A DNA stretch of 6,954 bases from Sutterella sp. UBA1442 (lineage in GTDB: Bacteria > Pseudomonadota > Gammaproteobacteria > Burkholderiales > Burkholderiaceae_F): NCBI GenBank assembly GCA_002329575.1, contig DCTK01000025.1, positions 21,627-28,580 of the forward strand, in the 5' to 3' direction. Both the position numbers and the translations under genes were made by a program. The notes under the pieces were generated by a model. The model ran no database searches and was not told where the DNA came from. It worked only from the letters and a program-made list of their open reading frames with translations. Shown here piece by piece: positions 6,913 through 6,954 of this stretch (positions are counted from its first letter, which is position 1; each line of letters starts with the position of its first letter).

Positions 6913-6954
6913 AAAAGGCAACCCCTCGGAACCGTCGTCCCGAGGAAGTTGCCT
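6913..6954 (-). terminator. Intrinsic terminator of a gene beyond the right edge (near-copy of the 5516-5555 terminator)
   Basis: On the minus strand AGGCAAC pairs with GTTGCCT, and after a one-base T bulge TCCTCGGGA pairs with TTCCGAGGG. The loop is CGACGG, and TTTTGTTGTTTTT follows. About 16 pairs form, more than in the related terminator at 5516-5555. The distal 24 bases (6931-6954) are identical to 5534-5557. It must end a transcript entering from outside the window on the minus strand. Bases 6869-6912 between it and the porin promoter show no gene. Confidence 0.85.
6931..6954. repeat. 24-bp exact direct repeat, copy 2
   Basis: This is identical to 5534-5557. The repeat runs to the window edge, so its true extent may be longer. 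Confidence 0.85.

Overview
The window reads almost entirely on the minus strand and looks like a chromosomal segment of a Gram-negative betaproteobacterium. I infer Burkholderiales, most likely a moderate-GC host-associated lineage such as Sutterellaceae. The grounds are the conserved miaB-phoH-ybeY-corC-lnt order and two 16-strand-type porins carrying the betaproteobacterial YPLSKRT motif and a terminal Phe. The genus is an inference from sequence style, not a database result.

Region 1 (right, about 4070-6954): two tandem paralogous outer-membrane porin genes, each with its own leader and intrinsic terminator. A third terminator at the right edge nearly duplicates the one between the two porins. 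It implies a further transcription unit, probably a third porin, just outside the window. The two porins have nearly identical signal peptides but divergent mature barrels. The leader of the left porin (5291-5460) carries three consecutive inverted repeats.

Region 2 (left, 1-3974): a housekeeping RNA-maturation and envelope operon read right to left. It contains miaB (tRNA ms2i6A methylthiotransferase, GTG start), phoH/ybeZ (PhoH ATPase, start overlapping the miaB stop by one base), ybeY (rRNA-processing endoribonuclease, start corrected to 1625), corC/ybeX (CBS-pair protein) and the first 50 codons of lnt (apolipoprotein N-acyltransferase), cut by the left edge. A 134-bp gap separates ybeY from corC. 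All other junctions are 22 bp or less, or overlap.

The operon links tRNA modification, ribosome maturation and quality control (PhoH-YbeY-YbeX) and lipoprotein maturation. A strong hairpin terminator with a UUCG loop (4066-4095) insulates it from the porin upstream. I see no RNA genes, mobile elements, CRISPR arrays or phage genes. The content is mostly conventional. The points worth a second look are the porin array with its duplicated terminators, the structured porin leader and the hidden lnt start.
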